A DNA stretch of 38,227 nt from Mycobacterium sp. (GCF_025933915.1 NZ_JAICZA010000032.1:1-38227); one strand, 5' to 3'; positions 18,869 to 28,088 are shown, counted from the stretch's first letter. Notes: generated by a model from the sequence alone, not told the origin. Translations and numbers: made by a program.

Positions 18869-19039
18869 CTAGTCCGGTGGCTCGTTATCCGAGCCTCGGA
18901 CGGAGGCATGGTGCCGGTCGCTGGGCCTGCCGGGAACTCCTTCGGCTTCGCGGTCCTCGGCAACCTTCTCCTCGAGCTGATCGACGATGTTCTCCAGCTC
19001 CTGAGCGCGGCTCAGTGGGTCTTTGTCGGGTTTTGTCAT
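18869..19039 (-). CDS. Small coiled-coil protein (56 aa)
   Basis: This short protein is acidic and hydrophilic. Residues 9-31 (SRAQELENIVDQLEEKVAED) form a clear heptad pattern with Leu/Ile/Val at the a and d positions, followed by a disordered, charged tail. GGAAAG lies five bases before ATG 19039, which is better placed than ATG 19051. The product looks like a genuine small mycobacterial protein, not a shadow frame, because the sequence has a balanced composition and a strong helix. Function unknown. It lies between the converging 325-residue gene and the divergent glucose-6-phosphate dehydrogenase gene. Confidence 0.7.
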   Translation of the reverse strand: MTKPDKDPLSRAQELENIVDQLEEKVAEDREAEGVPGRPSDRHHASVRGSDNEPPD

Positions 19040-19183
19040 GTCGCTTTCCATTGGCTTGTGGGGCCGGCGAACCCCGCTGCCGGGAGCCCGCCGCTATCCC
19101 ATACCCGATCGTGCGATCGCTAACCGAGCGGCAACCGGGCAACACACGCGACAGGGCGCCGTGGCGGTGGAAGTATCGCAGGA

Positions 19184-20683
19184 GTGGCCACCGCGAAACC
19201 CCAGACGATCTCGTACCCGGCGCCCGACGCACGCCCACGTCGCCACCACTCCGATCCGCTGGACCCCCACGTCATCGTCGTTTTCGGCGCGACGGGCGAT
19301 CTGGCCAAGCGGAAGCTGATCCCGGGCCTGGCGTACTTGGACCAGTCCGAGCTGGCACCGGACATGCGCATCGTCGCCACGTCGCTGGAAGATATCAGCG
19401 ACGACGAATTCCGCGACCTCGCCAAGAACGCGATCGAATCTTTCGGAACACACAAGCTGACGCCCGACCAATGGGCGAACTTCGCGAACATCATCACCTA
19501 CGTCCCGCAGAGCGCCGGACCCGAAGCGCTGGCCGCCGCGGTGGCCGAGGCCGAAGCCGACCTGGGGCCCAACGTCCGGCGCCTGCATTACCTTTCGGTG
19601 CCACCCAAGGCCGCGCGCGCGGTGATCACCCTGCTGCGCGACGCCAAACTGGTCGAACGTTCACGGGTGGTGATGGAGAAGCCGTTTGGCACCGATCTGG
19701 CCAGCGCGGTGACGCTCAACGATTTCGTGCACGAAACCTTCGAGGAATCCCAGATTTTCCGCATCGACCACTTCCTCGGCAAAGAGGCCGCCCAGAACAT
19801 CTTGGCGTTCCGCTTCGCCAACGGTCTGTTCGAACCGATCTGGAACCGCAACTTCATCGACCACATCCAGATCGATATCCCCGAAGCTCTGGGCCTGGAT
19901 CAACGGGCGAGTTTCTACGAAGAAACCGGCGCATACAAGGACATGGTGGTCACCCACCTGTTCCAGGTGATGGCGTTCGTGGTGATGGAGCCGCCGACGG
20001 CGCTCGAACCGTTTGCCATCAGCGAAGAAAAGAACAAGGTGTTCCGGTCGATGCTGCCGGTCAAGCCCTCGAATGTGGTTCGCGGTCAATTCCACGGATA
20101 CCGCGACGAAGCTGGGGTGGCAAGGGATTCCGACACCGAGACGTTCATCGCCCTCAAGGTCGGCATCGACAACTGGAGGTGGGCCGGGGTACCCATCTAC
20201 CTGCGGACCGGCAAGAAGATGGCCGAGGGTATCCGCGTCATCTCCATCGCGTTCAAGGAGGCCCCTCGCACGATGTTCCCACCCGGATCCGGGGTGGGAA
20301 CCCAAGGTCCCGATCACCTCACGTTCGACCTCGCCGACAACTCGAGGGTGTCCCTGTCCTTCTATGGCAAGCGGCCCGGCCCCGGCATGAAGCTGGACAA
20401 GCTGTCCATGCAATTTTCCTCCCAGGAGATCGAGACCGTCGTGGATGTGCTGGAGGCCTACGAACGACTCATCCTCGACGCGATGCGCGGCGACCACACC
20501 CTGTTCAATACCGCGGAGGGCATCGAATCTTTATGGGAGCGTTCGCAAGAGCTCCTCACCGACCCGCCCGCGGTCAAGTTGTATCAGCCAGGGACCTGGG
20601 GCCCCAACGCTATTCACCAGTTGATCGCGCCGAATGCGTGGCGGTTGCCGTTCGAGCGGGAGTGGCGCGAAGCCACGCCCTAA
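19184..20683 (+). CDS. zwf: Glucose-6-phosphate 1-dehydrogenase
   Basis: This 499-residue enzyme oxidises glucose-6-phosphate to 6-phosphogluconolactone, the first step of the pentose phosphate pathway, making NADPH. The N-terminal Rossmann motif is VVFGATGDLAKRKLIPGL (residues 32-49). EKPFG lies at 165-169. The signature RIDHFLGKE (193-201) carries the substrate-binding Lys and the Asp-His pair, with Phe replacing the usual Tyr, as in several actinobacterial enzymes. Length is normal. GTG 19184 is the start; a purine-rich stretch with GGAAG and AGGA precedes it. Unlike the zwf-opcA-pgl clusters of mycobacteria, it stands alone here, so it may be an additional isoform. Confidence 0.95.
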   Translation: MATAKPQTISYPAPDARPRRHHSDPLDPHVIVVFGATGDLAKRKLIPGLAYLDQSELAPDMRIVATSLEDISDDEFRDLAKNAIESFGTHKLTPDQWANFANIITYVPQSAGPEALAAAVAEAEADLGPNVRRLHYLSVPPKAARAVITLLRDAKLVERSRVVMEKPFGTDLASAVTLNDFVHETFEESQIFRIDHFLGKEAAQNILAFRFANGLFEPIWNRNFIDHIQIDIPEALGLDQRASFYEETGAYKDMVVTHLFQVMAFVVMEPPTALEPFAISEEKNKVFRSMLPVKPSNVVRGQFHGYRDEAGVARDSDTETFIALKVGIDNWRWAGVPIYLRTGKKMAEGIRVISIAFKEAPRTMFPPGSGVGTQGPDHLTFDLADNSRVSLSFYGKRPGPGMKLDKLSMQFSSQEIETVVDVLEAYERLILDAMRGDHTLFNTAEGIESLWERSQELLTDPPAVKLYQPGTWGPNAIHQLIAPNAWRLPFEREWREATP

Positions 20684-20700
20684 AAGCCGCGGGTGCCGGT

Positions 20701-21621
20701 TCAGCTCAGTTCGGCGGTGAGATAACTGATGGCGTGGCGGAATTCCTTGAGGATCTCGTTGTCAGGCACCACGAAACCGTAGTCGGCATAGACCTGTTCG
20801 GTGGGGTGGCGGGTGACCCTCCAGCCGGTGGCGGCCAGGTGTTCGGCGGCCGGACGGCGTTCACCGAGCCAGACCAGTTCGGCGACGTCGATGTCGAGCC
20901 CGTGCTGACGCCAGTTGTTGCGCATCGCCCGAGCCCGTTCGTCGGTGAACACGCTCATATCGGTGATGTTCTCCGTGGCCAGCCGGCTGCCCGGCGCGCT
21001 GAGCGCGGTGATGTTGTCCAGCAGTCTGTCTTGGGCTTCCGGCGGTAGGTAGGGCAGCAGGCCTTCGGCGATCCAGGTGGTGGGGGAGGTGGTGTCGAAA
21101 CCGCTGTCGCGCAGTGCTGTTGGCCAATCGTCGCGCAGATCGATAGCGACAGTGCGGCGCTCGGCGGTCGGTTCCGCGCCGATCTGGGCGAGCGTGTCGG
21201 TCTTGAAGGCGATGACCTCGGGCTGGTCGACCTCGAAAACCACGGTGCCCGCGGGCCACGACAACCGATAGGCCCGGGCATCGAGCCCGGCGGCCAGGAT
21301 GACGGCCTGGCGGGCGCCGGCGGCGGTCGCGGCACGGAAGAAATCGTCGAAGAACCTGGTCCGCACCGTCATCTGCTCGCGCCGCTGCTGCAGGGTCATC
21401 GGCGCGTCGTCGTCGAGCGGGATTTGGCCGTCCAGCATCCGGGTGAAGAAGGGGTGTCCGACCGCCCGCACCAACGGCTCAGCGAACCTGTCGTCGAGCA
21501 GCGGGTCCGGCTCGCGAGAAGCCAGCGCGCGGGAGGCCGCCACCATCGTCGCGGTCGCGCCCACGCTGGAGGCCAGGTCCCAACTATCGCCCTCGGTACG
21601 CGCCGAATCAGTTGATGACAT
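20701..21621 (-). CDS. TIGR00027 family SAM-dependent methyltransferase
   Basis: This 306-residue protein belongs to the leucine-carboxymethyltransferase-like family that is greatly expanded in mycobacteria. Diagnostic stretches are [52 protein letters not shown], the SAM-binding [28 protein letters not shown] and [22 protein letters not shown]. The physiological substrate of this family is unknown; some members are linked to polyketide or lipid methylation. GGAAGGGG precedes the ATG at six bases. It converges on zwf with 17 bases between stops, and is divergent from the CitE-like gene. Confidence 0.95.
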   Translation of the reverse strand: MSSTDSARTEGDSWDLASSVGATATMVAASRALASREPDPLLDDRFAEPLVRAVGHPFFTRMLDGQIPLDDDAPMTLQQRREQMTVRTRFFDDFFRAATAAGARQAVILAAGLDARAYRLSWPAGTVVFEVDQPEVIAFKTDTLAQIGAEPTAERRTVAIDLRDDWPTALRDSGFDTTSPTTWIAEGLLPYLPPEAQDRLLDNITALSAPGSRLATENITDMSVFTDERARAMRNNWRQHGLDIDVAELVWLGERRPAAEHLAATGWRVTRHPTEQVYADYGFVVPDNEILKEFRHAISYLTAELS

Positions 21622-21817
21622 CCGTTTTCCCCTTCCGGGATCCAGCCGTCGCGGCGGCCGATTCGACCCGATTTGCGTGACGGGCCCTGGCCGCCACCCG
21701 CAACTACACCACCGGTACCGAAGGGTACGTTCTGCCTATGCCGCGGTCACCATGCGCCCACCGCGTGCAGTTGACTCCCGCCCCCGCAAAGCTCGACGAC
21801 AGGAAGTGAATCACGTC

Positions 21818-22699
21818 ATGGCACCGACCCTGCGCCCGCGCCGGTCCGCCCTGTACCTGCCCGGCAACAAGCCCCGGGCGCTGGTGAAGGGCAAATCGCT
21901 GCCGGCGGACGTGCTGATATTCGACCTCGAAGATGCCGTAGGGCCGGATGCGAAGGCCGAATCGAGGGCAACGGTGTGCGAGGCGATCTCGTCGGAGAGC
22001 TACCGGCCGCGTGAGGTCGTGGTGCGCATCAACGGCCTGGATACCGACTGGCACAACGACGATCTGGCCGCGGTGGCCGCATCGGCCGCCGACGGGGTGC
22101 TGGTGCCGAAAGTCGAGACGGGCCAACAGGTTCAGGCGCTGGCCGACGCGATGGACACGCTGCGCGCATCCGAGTCGTTACAGCTGTGGGTGATGATCGA
22201 GACGCCGCGGGCGTTTCTGAGGGCCGAGGAGGTCGCTTCGGCCAGCGACCGCCTGGCCGGGCTCGTGGTCGGCACCAACGACCTCGTCAACGAGCTGCAC
22301 GGCCTGCACGTCCCCGGCCGCGCGCCCGTCGTGCCCGCGCTGGGCATGGCCCTGTTGGGAGCGAGGGCGGCCGGAAAAATCATCTTGGATGGCGTGTTTA
22401 ACGACATCACCGATGAGGGCGGATTCCGGGCCGAGGCGCGGCACGGCCGTGAAATGGGATTCGACGGCAAGACGCTGATCCACCCGTCACAGATCGCCCC
22501 CGCCAACGAGCTGTTCGCCCCCTCGCGAAAGGAGCTGGACGACGCCCGCAAGGTCGTGTCGGCCTACGAGGAGGCGCAGGCAGCGGGCACCAGCGTCATC
22601 ACCGTTGATGGCCGCATGATCGAAAGCCTGCACGTGCGCGACGCGCAACGAATCCTTGCCCTCGCCGATTTGATCTCGGAGATGGGATCCACGTCCTAG
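21818..22699 (+). CDS. HpcH/HpaI aldolase / citrate lyase beta (CitE)-like protein
   Basis: This 293-residue TIM-barrel enzyme starts with RRSALYLPGNKPRALVKGKSLPADVLIFDLEDAVGPDAK, the CitE family hallmark, where the acidic residues bind Mg2+. VLVPKVET, LWVMIETPRAFL and LVVGTNDLVNELH follow, together with the C-terminal DGKTLIHPSQIAPAN. Stand-alone CitE-like proteins without CitD/CitF act on malyl-CoA, citramalyl-CoA or related beta-hydroxyacyl-CoA; the precise substrate is unknown. The frame is open upstream, but ATG 21818 is preferred, with AGGAAGTG nine bases before it. It precedes the M42 peptidase by 83 bases on the same strand. Confidence 0.9.
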   Translation: MAPTLRPRRSALYLPGNKPRALVKGKSLPADVLIFDLEDAVGPDAKAESRATVCEAISSESYRPREVVVRINGLDTDWHNDDLAAVAASAADGVLVPKVETGQQVQALADAMDTLRASESLQLWVMIETPRAFLRAEEVASASDRLAGLVVGTNDLVNELHGLHVPGRAPVVPALGMALLGARAAGKIILDGVFNDITDEGGFRAEARHGREMGFDGKTLIHPSQIAPANELFAPSRKELDDARKVVSAYEEAQAAGTSVITVDGRMIESLHVRDAQRILALADLISEMGSTS

Positions 22700-22782
22700 C
22701 GCCGAGTGGCCCGGGCCGGGCGATCAGGGTCCGTCGCACGGTAGGTTGTACGCGATTCCCGACGACTCGAGAGGAGACAAGG

Positions 22783-24018
22783 GTGGGCGAAACCGCGGCC
22801 ATGGCCGAGGCCGACCGCGCGTGGATGGTCGACACGCTGCTCGCGCTGCTGCAGACCCCGAGTCCGGCGGGGCGCACGGACGCGGTGATGCAGGTGATCG
22901 GCGATATCCTCGACGACTTCGGTGTGCCGTTCACGCTGACGCGGCGCGGGGCGCTGACCGCGGAACTCCCGGGTGAGTCGGCGACCACCGACCGGGCGCT
23001 GGTGGTTCACTCGGACACCATCGGCTGCATGGTCCGCGACCTCAAGGACAACGGCCGCCTGCAACTGGTTCCGGTCGGCACCTTCTCGGCCCGGTTCGCC
23101 GCCGGGGCCCGCGTGCGTATCTTCATCGACGACCCCGACGAGTTCATCACCGGCACCGTCATGCCGCTCAAGTCCAGTGGCCACGCGTTCGGCGACGAGA
23201 TCGACACCCAGCCCACCGACTGGGAGCACGTCGAGGTTCGCATCGACCGCAAGGTGTCCTCGCGCGAGGACCTGCTTCGTCTCGGCCTGCAGATCGGTGA
23301 CTTCGTCGCCTTGATCACCAGTCCCGAGCTCACCGCGGATGGCTTCATTGTTTCTCGTCATCTGGACGGGAAGGCCGGTGTCGCCATCGCGCTCGCACTG
23401 GCCAAGAACTTCTCCGAGAACAAGGTGGTGTTGCCGCACCGCACCACGATCATGGTCACCATCACCGAGGAGGTCGGTCACGGGGCCAGCCACGGGCTGC
23501 CCGCGGACGTCGCCGAGTTGGTGTCGGTGGACAACGCGGTATGCGCGCCCGGCCAGCACTCTCTCGAGGACGGCGTGACGATCCCGATGGCCGACATGCA
23601 CGGTCCGTTCGACTACCACCTGACCCGCAAACTCTGCCGGGTCGCCCAGGAGCGCGGAATCCCGTTCGCCCGCGACATCTTTCGCTATTACCGATCCGAT
23701 GCCGCCGCGGCAATCGAGGCGGGAGCGAACACCCGCGCCGCACTCGTCGGCTTCGGGCTCGACGGCAGCCACGGCTGGGAGCGCACCCACATCGATTCGC
23801 TGGAGGCCGCCTACAACCTGCTGCACGCGTGGCTGCAGACACCGTTGACGTTCGCCCAGTGGGACGCCAAACCGACGGGCAAGCTACGTGACTTTCCGTC
23901 GTCGAAGCAGCCCGCACCCAGCGAGCGGTGGGTGCCACTGGCGCGCGGCGAGTACGAAAGCCCCGGCGAAGCGTCACCCGGGACGCCCTGGCCACCGTCG
24001 GAGGGACCGCAGGCCTAA
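22783..24018 (+). CDS. M42-type metallopeptidase (NAGGN-system subfamily-like)
   Basis: This 411-residue protein has the dinuclear zinc peptidase layout of family M42. VVHSDTIG (His76, Asp78), HLDGKAG (Asp195 bridging the metals), the catalytic pair Glu229-Glu230 in ITEEVGHGAS, Asp250 in VSVDN and a late His336 (RTHIDSL) are all present. The segment between them (about 85-185) matches the M42 insertion domain. It resembles the M42 subfamily linked in other bacteria to N-acetylglutaminylglutamine amide (NAGGN) osmoprotectant clusters. No NAGGN synthase genes are nearby, so that role is doubtful here. GTG 22783 is preceded by GAGGAG at six bases. Confidence 0.85.
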   Translation: MGETAAMAEADRAWMVDTLLALLQTPSPAGRTDAVMQVIGDILDDFGVPFTLTRRGALTAELPGESATTDRALVVHSDTIGCMVRDLKDNGRLQLVPVGTFSARFAAGARVRIFIDDPDEFITGTVMPLKSSGHAFGDEIDTQPTDWEHVEVRIDRKVSSREDLLRLGLQIGDFVALITSPELTADGFIVSRHLDGKAGVAIALALAKNFSENKVVLPHRTTIMVTITEEVGHGASHGLPADVAELVSVDNAVCAPGQHSLEDGVTIPMADMHGPFDYHLTRKLCRVAQERGIPFARDIFRYYRSDAAAAIEAGANTRAALVGFGLDGSHGWERTHIDSLEAAYNLLHAWLQTPLTFAQWDAKPTGKLRDFPSSKQPAPSERWVPLARGEYESPGEASPGTPWPPSEGPQA

Positions 24019-24038
24019 GAGCGGCGGGCCATCCGCTC
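24019..24038. terminator. Hairpin after the M42 peptidase gene
   Basis: GAGCGG (24019-24024) pairs with CCGCTC (24033-24038) around an eight-base loop, directly after the stop codon and facing the converging membrane-protein gene. Confidence 0.4.
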
Positions 24039-24085
24039 GGCACACCAAAGTCCGTTATAGCCCCCGGCGAGTGATCCGATGCGCT

Positions 24086-24772
24086 TCACCACAGCGCGCT
24101 GTGATTGACGAGCGCATCGGCGATGAGTCCGACTCCGAAAACGAGAAACAACAGTCGGACCGAGATCGGGCCGTAGCGGGTGAGCGCGCGGACAATCCTG
24201 CGCTGAATCCGCTTGGCACGCATGGTTCGTCGCATCGACAGAGCAAGGATCGCCAGCGATGGTGACAGAGCGACCGCCCAGTAGGCGATGATGACCAGCG
24301 GCCAGAGCGGCGGCCGCGGGTGCAGAGCGGCCAGCATCGCCAGGCCCGTGAGATACGGCACCGCGGTCGGCGCTTGTCCGCTTCCCACCGCCAGGCCGAG
24401 GAATCCGAGCAGCCACGGACGTTTGCGCATGGCGGCCATCGCCCAGCCGGGAGCTGACGATTGCGCGGTGAGCGGGAAGTACGCCAAGCAGACGAGCGCG
24501 ATTCCCAACAGCAGTTCGCCCCGAAATCGGATGGCCGGCGTGACGTGAAAATCAAGTGCCTCGGTGAGGAAGCTGATACCCAGCACCGTGCACAGGCCGA
24601 AGGTGGTCGTGACGGCAAACACGCCCGCGACGAAGCTCAACGCGCCCGGGATGGGGGAGCGTCGGCTGAGCCGACTATCGAAGATGACCGCCGAGACGAC
24701 CCCCACGTTGAGGACATTGAGCGAGTCCAGAAATGCCAGTCCAGCAAGGGCAAGTATCAGAGTTGTTGTCAC
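24086..24772 (-). CDS. GAP family (sulfolipid/GPL-addressing-like) membrane protein
   Basis: This 228-residue protein has about six hydrophobic segments: TLILALAGLAFLDSLNVLNVGVVSAVIF at the start, LSFVAGVFAVTTTFGLCTVLGISFL, LLLGIALVCLAYF, LGFLGLAVGSGQAPTAVPYLTGLAMLAAL, LVIIAYWAVALSPSLAILAL, and a last one near VRLLFLVFGVGLIADAL. The pattern and the DSLN motif fit the GAP family, named for Gap and Sap, proteins needed for surface display of glycopeptidolipid and sulfolipid. The transported lipid is unknown. GTG 24772 has no clear ribosome site, so a leaderless mRNA is possible. It is divergent from the lipocalin-like gene. Confidence 0.8.
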   Translation of the reverse strand: MTTTLILALAGLAFLDSLNVLNVGVVSAVIFDSRLSRRSPIPGALSFVAGVFAVTTTFGLCTVLGISFLTEALDFHVTPAIRFRGELLLGIALVCLAYFPLTAQSSAPGWAMAAMRKRPWLLGFLGLAVGSGQAPTAVPYLTGLAMLAALHPRPPLWPLVIIAYWAVALSPSLAILALSMRRTMRAKRIQRRIVRALTRYGPISVRLLFLVFGVGLIADALVNHSALW

Positions 24773-25045
24773 GCGCCTGTACCGGGCCTAGTGTGCGGGC
24801 TCGCCGGCCGCCCGAAAGCGGTTAAGCGCTCGCCATGGCGACACGATCAAAGCGGCGATCATGCTGCAGACAATACGAGTCAGGCGGGAGCGGGGTCGGT
24901 GGAGGCCGCCCGTTGTGCGTGCTGACCGACGATCACGCAGGGGTGGCGGCATTAGCGCGGGCGATCCACGGCATTATCGAAGCGTCGGCGACGCGGCTGA
25001 CGCATCCACATCGCGACACCACATCGAATCCCGAGAGGCCCACCG

Positions 25046-25513
25046 ATGACCACGTTTACACCGCAGGATCTTCGCGAATACCTCATCGGGGCTTGGACGT
25101 TGGGGTCTTATCAAAGCTCCGATCTGGACGGCACGAACATGCGCTACCCGCTGGGGCCCGACGCCCGCGGCATCATCATGTACACCGCCGATGGATACAT
25201 GTCTGCCCAGATCATGCGCGCGGACCGCGCACCGTTTGCCCGTGGTGACCTGCAGACAGCCGACACCGACGAATTGGCCGCGGCGGCCAAGGGATACCTG
25301 GCGTACACCGGTCCTTACAGCGTTCTCGACAACGGGGTGATCGCGCACCACGTCGACGTCAGCCTGCTACCGAACTGGGTCGGCGGAACGCAGTACCGCG
25401 CCGCCCGCACCGGCGACGACCGCCTGGAACTCAGCCCCGCCGAGCCGGTCGTCATCAAGGGGAAACCACGCCACGGCGTCCTGCTGTGGCGGCGGGCAAA
25501 ACCCGCCAAATAA
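25046..25513 (+). CDS. Lipocalin-like domain protein
   Basis: This 155-residue protein matches the Lipocalin_5 type. It has LIGAWTLGSYQSSDLDGTN at the start, GIIMYTADGYMSAQIMRADR in the middle, AAKGYLAYTGPYSVLDNGVIAHHVDVSLLPNWVGGTQYR, and ends with RLELSPAEPV. The GxW near the start is the lipocalin-like signature. Members often sit beside short-chain dehydrogenases and are thought to bind small hydrophobic ligands. It shows no signal peptide. GAGAGG lies six bases before the ATG. The SDR gene begins 34 bases after its stop, so the two are very likely co-transcribed. Confidence 0.85.
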   Translation: MTTFTPQDLREYLIGAWTLGSYQSSDLDGTNMRYPLGPDARGIIMYTADGYMSAQIMRADRAPFARGDLQTADTDELAAAAKGYLAYTGPYSVLDNGVIAHHVDVSLLPNWVGGTQYRAARTGDDRLELSPAEPVVIKGKPRHGVLLWRRAKPAK

Positions 25514-25547
25514 CATACTTCGCAAAGGAACTCGTCAGGAGAACTGG

Positions 25548-26309
25548 ATGGGACTGCTCGAGCGCAAGACCGCCGTCGTCACGGGCGCCAATTCCGGGAT
25601 CGGGCTGGCCACCGCCGAGCGATTCCTCGCCGAAGGCGCCGAGCGGGTCTTCATCACCGGCCGGCGCCAGCCCGAACTCGACCGCGCGGCAAGCAAACTG
25701 GGGCCGCGCGCAACCGCTGTGCGCGGCGACGTCGGGATGCCGCAGGACCTGGACCGGCTCTACACCGAGGTTGCGTCCGCCGGCAGGGGCCTTGACATCG
25801 TCATGGCCAACGCCGGCTCGACCAGGGTGGCGCGCCTGGGGGAAATCACCGACGATGACCTCGACGCGCTGCTGACCACTAACGTCAAGGGAGTCGTGTA
25901 CACCGTGCAGAAGGCGCTGCCGCTGCTCAACGATGGTGCCTCCATCATCCTGACGGGCTCCACCACCGCCGACCGCGGCCGCGCCGGGCTGAGCATCTAC
26001 GCCGCGACCAAAGCCGCCGTCCGGTCGCTGGCCCGCGCCTGGGCCAACGAACTCGCCGGCCGCAGCATCCGGGTCAACGTCATCGTCGCCGGATCCACCG
26101 CCACGCCGGGAAGCGACGCGTTGGCCGCCCAAACCGATCCCGATGTCTCCATCGAAGAGTTCCGCGCCGGTCGCATCGCCACCATTCCGTTGGGCCGCTT
26201 CGCCGATCCCATCGAGATCGCCAATGCCGCACTGTTTTTGGCGAGCGATCTGTCCAGCTTCATCACCGGGTCCACGGTGACCGCCGACGGCGGATTCAAT
26301 CAGGTCTGA
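25548..26309 (+). CDS. Short-chain dehydrogenase/reductase (SDR)
   Basis: This 253-residue classical SDR binds NAD(P)H with TGANSGIG (12-19). ITGRR after the second strand suggests NADPH preference through its Arg residues. NAG is present (MANAGSTR), and a Ser-Tyr-Lys triad lies at TGSTTADRG and YAATKAAVRS. NVIVAGSTATPGSD replaces the usual NxVxPGxxxT loop: the usual PG is AG, a modest variation. The C-terminal ITGSTVTADGG is typical. AGGAG lies seven bases before the ATG. It forms a pair with the lipocalin-like gene; the substrate is unknown. Confidence 0.95.
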   Translation: MGLLERKTAVVTGANSGIGLATAERFLAEGAERVFITGRRQPELDRAASKLGPRATAVRGDVGMPQDLDRLYTEVASAGRGLDIVMANAGSTRVARLGEITDDDLDALLTTNVKGVVYTVQKALPLLNDGASIILTGSTTADRGRAGLSIYAATKAAVRSLARAWANELAGRSIRVNVIVAGSTATPGSDALAAQTDPDVSIEEFRAGRIATIPLGRFADPIEIANAALFLASDLSSFITGSTVTADGGFNQV

Positions 26310-26459
26310 AGGGTGTCACGGCCAGTTCTTTGGTGCCGAGGCGTCGCTAAGCGCTTCGTATACCTGCGGTGATTGCACGAAGCCGAACGCTAACGCTCGC
26401 GGCCATCTACAGTTCGACAAATAGCGAACGATCCGCGCTGACACCTAAGGGAAGACGAT

Positions 26460-26903
26460 ATGGCGAAAAGTGTTGCAACCAAAAACGACAACGAGAAGGT
26501 GGTGGTCGAATTCATACATGCCGCTTACGGCGAGGGCATGAACGTCGACGCGATGACCGCGCTCATGGCCGACGACTTCGTGTGGCAACTCCACGTGCCC
26601 CTCTCTCCGATCGTTCGGGGACGTGACGCGGCGCGCGCAGAACTCGAGAAACACAACACGCTGTCTACCGGCATGATCGAGGGGAGCGAAATCCGCACGA
26701 TCGTGTCCGACGGCGATACCGTCATCGTCGAAAGAGTCGACGTGAACTCGATGAATGGCGTGGCCGTCACGTTTTACGTCACAGCGATTTTCGAGGTTCG
26801 CGACGGTGCGATCGCTCATTGGCGAGAGTATTGGGACACTGCCCACGTCGCGCAGCAACTCGGCATCGATCCCGCGTTGATGTTCGCGCCGTTGACTGAT
26901 TAA
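26460..26903 (+). CDS. NTF2-like / SnoaL-type protein
   Basis: This 147-residue protein has the cone-shaped alpha+beta fold of the NTF2-like superfamily: VVVEFIHAAYGEGMNVDAMTALMADDFVWQLH, IVRGRDAARAELEKH, DTVIVERVDVNSMNGVAVTFYVTAIFEVRDGAIAHWREYWD. The Asp/Arg/Trp pattern recalls limonene-1,2-epoxide hydrolase and ketosteroid isomerase-like members, so an epoxide hydrolase, isomerase or ligand-binding role is possible but not decided. AAGGGAAG lies six bases before the ATG. It lies 150 bases after the SDR gene and probably has its own promoter. Confidence 0.85.
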   Translation: MAKSVATKNDNEKVVVEFIHAAYGEGMNVDAMTALMADDFVWQLHVPLSPIVRGRDAARAELEKHNTLSTGMIEGSEIRTIVSDGDTVIVERVDVNSMNGVAVTFYVTAIFEVRDGAIAHWREYWDTAHVAQQLGIDPALMFAPLTD

Positions 26904-26934
26904 TCGGCGGCGCAGGAGATTTGGTGCGCCGAAT

Positions 26935-27501
26935 CTAGGCCGAGGCGCTGAGGATCTTGATCGCGAAGACAAGCGTGTCGCCGGGCCGGATTCCGGCGCT
27001 GGGCTGACCTTGGGGATAGCCATCGGCGGGGACCATCGCGACGGCGACCGTGGACCCGACCTTTTGTCCCGCGATGGCCTTCTGGAAGCCCGGCACGACT
27101 CCGGTGAGGGGGAAGTCAACGGGGGCGCCGCGTTCGTAGCTGCTGTCGAACACCGACCCGTCACGCCCATTGACACCCATGTAGCAGACCGAGACCTTGG
27201 CGATGCTCGAGACCACCGGTCCATCTCCGGCGTGCAGCGTCTGCACTTGGGTCTGGGTCACGCTGAACGGTGTCGTCACGCTCACGCGCGGAGCCGTCGT
27301 ATCCGTAGACCCGGTGACCGCGACGCTGCCGGTGGTCCCGGCCAGGGTCCAGTCGGGCGCCCCGCCGCTTTGCGGCGCTGCGGTGGGGCACGATCCGGCC
27401 GCGTTCGCCGTACCTGGTCCAGCGAGCAGCAGAACGGTTGCCGCGGCACTGGCCGCGAGCGCCACAGACGAAGACATGCGGAAGGAGTTCACGGCCGTCA
27501 C
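26935..27501 (-). CDS. Secreted FKBP-type peptidyl-prolyl isomerase
   Basis: This protein of 188 residues has a Sec signal (VALAASAAATVLLLAGPGTANA, cleavage after residue 35). A Ser/Thr-rich spacer leads to an FKBP domain in the C-terminal half: SVCYMGVNGRDGSVFDSSYERGAPVDFPLTGVVPGFQKAIAGQKVGSTVAVAMVPADGYPQG, then GDTLVFAIKIL. Such enzymes help fold exported proteins. The usual active-site Tyr and Phe positions are only partly recognisable, so activity may be weak. GTG 27501 gives the full frame; ATG 27477 is an equally plausible start. No strong ribosome site is seen for either. It is the first gene left of a 587-base AT-richer gap. Confidence 0.88.
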   Translation of the reverse strand: MTAVNSFRMSSSVALAASAAATVLLLAGPGTANAAGSCPTAAPQSGGAPDWTLAGTTGSVAVTGSTDTTAPRVSVTTPFSVTQTQVQTLHAGDGPVVSSIAKVSVCYMGVNGRDGSVFDSSYERGAPVDFPLTGVVPGFQKAIAGQKVGSTVAVAMVPADGYPQGQPSAGIRPGDTLVFAIKILSASA

Positions 27502-28088
27502 GCTACAGCGACGTGTCGGGTCCCCGACTGATAGGCCGGGTTGGGACCGCCCATCATCGAGGGTTGCGTGCCGTTTCGTCTGCTGTTGCTTCGATCTTCG
27601 TGATCACCAGTTGGCTGGGGAAGTTTTAAGCGTTACCGGATTGCACCGGAGCGACCATATTTATCGGTTGCAATATCTGGACAAAATATGCGAAACCTGG
27701 GAATTCACAATCAGACAAATGTGCAATAACATCGATACGTGGGATCCGTGCCAACCGGTAAGGAAACTTTCAACGGGGGAGAGGCTGCCTTCCGCGCCAT
27801 TCTCGGTGGTGTGATGTAACTAACATTTTCGTTTCGACCCTAGTATTGCCGACATTAGCGACTGTACGCTAACGCGAGCCTCGAAAGCCCCTCTGACGTG
27901 CGCGTATGATCGGCTTCTCATGCGCTGCCATTAGTAGGCATTCGTGGAATACCGCCATCGGTATGACCGAGTGGCCCTTAATAGACATTTGTTAAATAGT
28001 CGTCCGTAGGTGCCACCTCCCGTTGGGTATGGTGCCCGAATCGCTGCGGCCGTCCGGTAATTACGCCGCGCGGCCACGAGGAGGTTTT
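27502..28088. promoter_or_regulatory. Long AT-richer intergenic region upstream of the PapA-like gene
   Basis: No convincing gene lies in these 587 bases. The stretch is visibly richer in A and T than the rest of the window. It contains a perfect dyad CATATTT (27656-27662)/AAATATG (27684-27690), interlaced with ATTGCA (27640-27645)/TGCAAT (27669-27674). It lies between divergent genes and is probably regulatory. Confidence 0.35.

Noticed and set aside
18877..21048. 723-codon plus-strand frame overlapping zwf
   Set aside because: It is out of frame with zwf, rich in Arg, Gly and Pro, and has no recognisable domain.
24982..24994. Palindrome GCGTCGGCGACGC before the lipocalin-like gene as an operator
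   Set aside because: Short GC-rich palindromes arise easily by chance at this base composition, and no regulator gene is adjacent.
28003..28030. SigF promoter before the PapA-like gene (GGGTAT at 28025)
   Set aside because: No GTTT lies 15-17 bases upstream, so only half of the consensus is present.
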